This document shows positions 61,578 through 64,000 of a stretch of DNA of 64,000 nucleotides, piece after piece. The notes under the pieces were generated by a model. That model made no database searches, had not been told where the DNA came from, and saw only the letters and a list, made by a program, of their open reading frames with translations. Position 1 is the stretch's first letter, and each line of letters starts with the position of its first letter. Source of the stretch: Actinomycetes bacterium (GTDB taxonomy: Bacteria > Actinomycetota > Coriobacteriia > Coriobacteriales > Eggerthellaceae); the NCBI GenBank assembly GCA_023460315.1, contig JAEWQO010000098.1, positions 1 through 64,000 of the forward strand, read 5' to 3'. A program made the translations under genes and the position numbers.

Positions 61578-62852
61578 ATGGCCCGTCGCTTTCTTTCCTG
61601 TCTGCTGTGTTTTGTTCTGGCTATAGCCCTGCTTTCCACATTCGCGGGATGCACGTCTCGGGCGATTGCCGCCACCGACCTCATGGAGGGAATCCATCCA
61701 AGCGAATCGACGAACTCGCCAGATGAGACCGAGACACCCGAAGGAACCGTGAGCGAAGAGCAGGCCGATGCGCTGGCAGACTTCGCCGTCACCCTGTTTC
61801 AGAACAGCCGTTCCGACGACGTGACGCTCATTTCGCCCCTGTCCGTAAGCTATGCCTTGGGAATGACTGCGAATGGGGCACGAGGCGAAACGCTCTCCCA
61901 GATGGAACAGGTGCTCGGAATGCCTATCGACCAGCTGAACGAGAGCCTTCACGCATATGCGGAGGCATTGCCCCACGACGACGACTGCAAGATGAGCGTG
62001 GCGAACTCGCTGTGGGTCAGGCAAGGTCTCAGCGTCGATCAAGGATTTCTCAAGACAAACGCCACCTGGTACGATGCTGGGGTTTTCGAGGCACCCTTCG
62101 ACGAGACCACGGTCGCCGACATCAACCGATGGACGAGCCAAAACACCGACGGCATGATAGACAGCATCCTGGACCAGATACCGACTGATGCCGTCATGTA
62201 TCTGACAAACGCGATTGCATTCGATGCCACATGGCAGCATCCTTACGAGAGCGACCAAATCGTCAACGGAACGTTTACCACCCAGAAAGGAACCAGACAA
62301 GCGGCTGAATTCATGCAATCGGACGAGGATCTGTATCTCGAAAGCGCGAATTCCATCGGGTTCGTGAAGCCATACAGCAACCCTTCCTACGCGTTCGCGG
62401 CTCTGCTTCCGAACGAAGGCACGAGCGTCGACGACTTGATCGAGAGCCTCGACGGCGCGAGCTTGCGCACCATGCTCGAAGAGGCGTACTATACCACCGT
62501 GGACGCAAAGCTGCCCAAGTTCGAGATCGAATCCCAGACGAACATGGCCGAAACGCTCGCGGCGATGGGCATGACCGACGCGTTCGACAGGGAAACGGCC
62601 GACTTCACGGGGATATCGACCGAGGAGAGCCTGTTCATCAGCCGCATCCTGCACAAGGCCTACATCAACGTGGACGAGAAGGGAACAAAAGCCGCAGCCG
62701 TCACCTCGACGGAAATTGGAACAACAAGCGCGATGATTGAGCCCGAGGAGGTCAAGACCGTGCACCTAGACCGTCCCTTTGTCTACCTGCTGATTGATCG
62801 GGAGACGAATCTTCCCCTGTTCATGGGTGTCATCGAGACCATGGAAGGATAA
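61578..62852 (+). CDS. serpin-family lipoprotein (serine/cysteine protease inhibitor)
   Basis: 424 aa. ATG 61578 has GGAGG 6 nt upstream. A lipoprotein signal ends FAGC, then a ~50-residue linker leads into a full serpin fold: FAVTLFQNS, ISPLSVSYALGMTANGARGET, NAIAFDATWQHPY, LPKFEIESQ. The reactive-loop hinge reads DEKGTKAAAVTST, with small residues at P12-P9, the hallmark of an inhibitory serpin. The scissile bond should lie near EIGTTSAM, giving a small polar P1 (Thr/Ser), which points to an elastase- or cysteine-protease-like target (inference). DRPFVYLLIDRETNLPLFMG closes the fold. It would be anchored outside the membrane, perhaps against host or neighbour proteases. Confidence 0.93.
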   Translation: MARRFLSCLLCFVLAIALLSTFAGCTSRAIAATDLMEGIHPSESTNSPDETETPEGTVSEEQADALADFAVTLFQNSRSDDVTLISPLSVSYALGMTANGARGETLSQMEQVLGMPIDQLNESLHAYAEALPHDDDCKMSVANSLWVRQGLSVDQGFLKTNATWYDAGVFEAPFDETTVADINRWTSQNTDGMIDSILDQIPTDAVMYLTNAIAFDATWQHPYESDQIVNGTFTTQKGTRQAAEFMQSDEDLYLESANSIGFVKPYSNPSYAFAALLPNEGTSVDDLIESLDGASLRTMLEEAYYTTVDAKLPKFEIESQTNMAETLAAMGMTDAFDRETADFTGISTEESLFISRILHKAYINVDEKGTKAAAVTSTEIGTTSAMIEPEEVKTVHLDRPFVYLLIDRETNLPLFMGVIETMEG

Positions 62853-62915
62853 CGGGACGATCGGCAGGAAACACCCGCACGCCCCAACCTCAAAGCCGGG
62901 GCACGCGGAGAAATC

Positions 62916-63980
62916 TCACACGTTGAACTTGAAGTGCATGACGTCGCCGTCTTGGACCACGTAGTCCTTGCCCTCCTGGCGCAGCTTGCCCGCAGCCCGG
63001 CAACCAGCTTCGCCGCCAAGTTCCACATAGTCGGTATACGCTGCCGTTTCGGCCTTGATGAACCCCCGTTCGAAATCGGTATGGATGACCCCGGCGGCTT
63101 GAGGGGCTTTCGCGCCGATGGGAACGGTCCAGGCACGCGTCTCGGTTTCGCCGCTGGTGAAATATGACTGCAGGCCCAACAGGCGATACGCCTCGCGCAC
63201 CAAGCGGGCGAGACCGCTCTCCTCCAAGCCCAGAGCCTCCAGGTATTCCTTCGCCTCAGCCGGGTCGAGCTCCGCCAAGTCGGCCTCCACCTTGGCGGAG
63301 ATGGGCACGGGAGCACATCCGTCGATCTCCGGAAGGTCGGCGTCAAGCTGGTCCTCGTCGACATTGGCGATGTAGAGCACCGGTTTCATGGTGAGCAAGT
63401 GAAGATCCGCCAAGGCAGCGCGCTCGTCTTCATCCAAGTGAAGCATGCGGGCCCGATTGCCAACGTTTAGCCCCTCGAGCACCTTCTTCGCCGTCTCGAG
63501 CTTCTTGACCCCCGACTTGTCGCGCTTCGCTTCCTTTTCCAGGCGAGGCACCGCTTTCTCGAGCGTCCCCATGTCGGCTAGGATGAGTTCCGTCTTGATG
63601 GTCTCAACGTCGCTCTGGGGGTCGACCTTGCCGCCCACGTGCACGACGTCGGGATCGCCGAAAAAGCGCACGACCTCGCATATGGCGTCCGTCTCGCGGA
63701 TGTTGGCCAGGAATTGGTTGCCGAGACCTTCGCCCTGGCTCGCCCCCGCAACAAGGCCCGCTATGTCCACGAACTCAACCGTGGCCGGTACCACGCGTGC
63801 CGGATGGTCGATCTCGGCCAGCGCATCGAGACGCGCGTCGGGCACGGGCACAATGCCCACATTGGGCTCAATGGTGGCAAACGGATAGTTGGCCGCAAGG
63901 CCTCCCTTGTTGGTGAGGGCCGTGAACAAAGTCGATTTGCCGACGTTCGGCAAGCCGACGATACCGATGGATAGCGACAT
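62916..63980 (-). CDS. ychF: redox-regulated ATPase YchF (Ola1 family)
   Basis: 354 aa. G1 GLPNVGKSTLF, G3 DIAGLVAGASQGEGLGNQFL, the altered G4 motif NVDED (explaining ATP preference in this family) and a C-terminal TGS domain (AWTVPIGAKAPQAAGVIHTDF) are present. A long helical arm (KRDKSGVKKLETAKKVLEGL) lies in the middle. YchF/Ola1 binds ribosomes and takes part in stress responses. ATG 63980 is preceded by AAAGGGAG. It is convergent with the serpin gene. Confidence 0.97.
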   Translation of the reverse strand: MSLSIGIVGLPNVGKSTLFTALTNKGGLAANYPFATIEPNVGIVPVPDARLDALAEIDHPARVVPATVEFVDIAGLVAGASQGEGLGNQFLANIRETDAICEVVRFFGDPDVVHVGGKVDPQSDVETIKTELILADMGTLEKAVPRLEKEAKRDKSGVKKLETAKKVLEGLNVGNRARMLHLDEDERAALADLHLLTMKPVLYIANVDEDQLDADLPEIDGCAPVPISAKVEADLAELDPAEAKEYLEALGLEESGLARLVREAYRLLGLQSYFTSGETETRAWTVPIGAKAPQAAGVIHTDFERGFIKAETAAYTDYVELGGEAGCRAAGKLRQEGKDYVVQDGDVMHFKFNV

Positions 63981-64000
63981 GGAACTCCCTTTCGACGTAT

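Overview
The window comes from a GC-rich anaerobe, most likely of the Coriobacteriia (Eggerthellales/Eggerthellaceae-like). Pointers are a membrane-integrated LuxR regulator of the multi-TM type common in that group, a Tat-type lipoprotein binding protein, very large GLUG/MBG-type surface proteins, superoxide reductase (desulfoferrodoxin), gatCAB, and monoderm wall genes (LCP protein, NlpC/P60 hydrolase, lgt). The placement is inference; no rRNA or tRNA gene was recognised.

Layout. (1) 1-12.6 kb, accessory surface region: the 5' end of an IS110 transposase, then a minus-strand gene train. In transcription order it runs: PASTA/Big2 surface protein (10373-12614, frameshifted at a G9 tract), MotA/TolQ/ExbB-like channel, DUF2149/ExbD-like partner, a ~2560-aa GLUG + MBG-repeat surface protein, a small secreted protein and a small lipoprotein. 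(2) 12.8-24.2 kb, uptake region: LuxR-type membrane regulator + Tat lipoprotein binding protein; a DUF559-like protein; a small membrane protein; an FecCD permease + ATPase pair on the minus strand; and, divergent from it, a complete permease-ATPase-binding protein operon for an iron/heme/cobalamin-type ligand. A shared palindrome lies upstream of luxR and of the minus-strand permease. (3) 24.2-36.3 kb, housekeeping: rpmE, rhaD, superoxide reductase, lgt, zinc ribbons, NifU-like protein, a degenerate LCP protein, murA, tsf-rpsB, engB and an NlpC/P60 hydrolase. (4) 36.4-42.5 kb: rnhA, metG, sppA, rho and transaldolase on the minus strand behind a promoter with a structured leader. (5) 42.8-50.3 kb: an overlapping histidine operon hisZG(fused)-D-C-B-H-A-F-I with a dyad operator over its promoter; hisE is absent. 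(6) 50.3-64 kb: a DUF2797 protein, a MITE-like element, gatCAB with a small membrane protein, an IS3-like relic, recQ, an ECF sigma factor with a membrane partner, a serpin lipoprotein and ychF.

How it may work together. The first 24 kb reads as an envelope/uptake island. A proton-channel pair of the ExbB/ExbD type is embedded between surface proteins, and next to it are ABC importers for tetrapyrrole/siderophore-type ligands, part of which appears to share a LuxR-linked operator. The surface protein upstream of the channel carries a mononucleotide tract that is one base out of frame, so the system may be phase variable. Intergenic gaps carry a five-copy dispersed repeat family, a 33-bp tandem repeat and transposon remnants, which mark the more plastic parts of the region.
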